A stretch of DNA of 52,458 nucleotides from Paenibacillus ehimensis NBRC 15659 (GTDB lineage Bacteria; Bacillota; Bacilli; Paenibacillales; NBRC-103111): contig NZ_BILX01000044.1 of assembly GCF_004000785.1 (NCBI RefSeq), positions 1-52,458 of the forward strand, given 5' to 3'. The notes under the pieces were generated by a model. That model was not told where the DNA came from. It did no database searches and saw nothing but the letters and a program-made list of their open reading frames with translations. The position numbers and the translations under genes are program-made. Each line of letters begins with the position of its first letter. Position 1 is the stretch's first letter. Shown piece by piece: positions 52,433-52,458 of this stretch.

Positions 52433-52458
52433 GATCGGCGAAAAGCCCCGTTCCGGTT

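Overview
The window looks like chromosomal DNA of a spore-forming, Gram-positive member of the Bacillales, most likely Paenibacillus or a close relative. This is inferred from the GerA-type germinant receptor operon, the nup-type nucleoside ABC transporter, a CcdC-like protein, a PaiA-like acetyltransferase, strong AGGAGG ribosome binding sites, and GC-rich coding sequence broken by AT-rich spacers. No rRNA, tRNA, CRISPR array or prophage was seen. Family assignments are from memory of the families; no database was searched.

Layout. 1-456: end of a Gly/Pro-rich repeat protein. 572-4697 (-): gerKA-gerKB-gerKC plus a small membrane ORF. 4827-5957 (-): secreted protein of unknown function. 6109-8478 (+): polysaccharide deacetylase (apparent ATT start), methyltransferase, nucleotidyltransferase. 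8544-10781 (-): soluble four-PAS histidine kinase. 10974-15693 (-): nucleoside ABC transporter nupNOPQ. 15943-16428 (+): CcdC-like protein. 16491-18308 (-): oxidoreductase plus sugar epimerase, divergent from an AraC regulator (18446-19252 +). 19281-22460: a small hypothetical, an amidase-domain exoprotein and a SpoVB-like flippase.

22532-40337 is the largest coherent system, about 18 kb. It has two divergent arms around a 218-bp spacer. The left arm (-) encodes a membrane VWA protein, a tubulin-like GTPase (1129 aa), an 804-aa partner that may be a degenerate tubulin-like protein, a GNAT acetyltransferase, a second membrane VWA protein, a 212-aa predicted beta-rich protein, a zinc-ribbon TRAFAC-type GTPase and a 935-aa GAP1-N2-like membrane protein. 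The right arm (+) encodes a 53-aa membrane peptide, a zinc-ribbon two-TM protein and a 650-aa anchored surface protein. This resembles the GTPase-centred systems predicted by comparative genomics to act in biological conflict or signalling. No toxin or nuclease effector is visible, so the role is open.

40475-43254: a kinase-like phosphotransferase, a YihY-family membrane protein and an HNH endonuclease. 43407-43662 is a 256-bp fold-back element with 16-bp perfect terminal inverted repeats (MITE-like), lying between an MFS gene and its terminator.

43720-47163 (-) is a compact RiPP locus: an EpiD-like cysteine decarboxylase flavoprotein, an unlisted 42-aa precursor ending in CNGC, a radical SAM/SPASM maturase and an MFS exporter, behind a promoter whose spacer is a perfect palindrome. 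A C-terminal cysteine is what an EpiD-type enzyme needs, so the locus predicts a peptide carrying both a decarboxylated C-terminal cysteine and a radical SAM modification.

47498-52432: a CapA-like phosphoesterase; an AT-rich island (paiA-like gene, MarR regulator, divergent YczE-like protein) with two similar inverted repeats in the shared promoter region; and a second MarR regulator with a downstream MFS exporter and a palindrome at the predicted transcription start.
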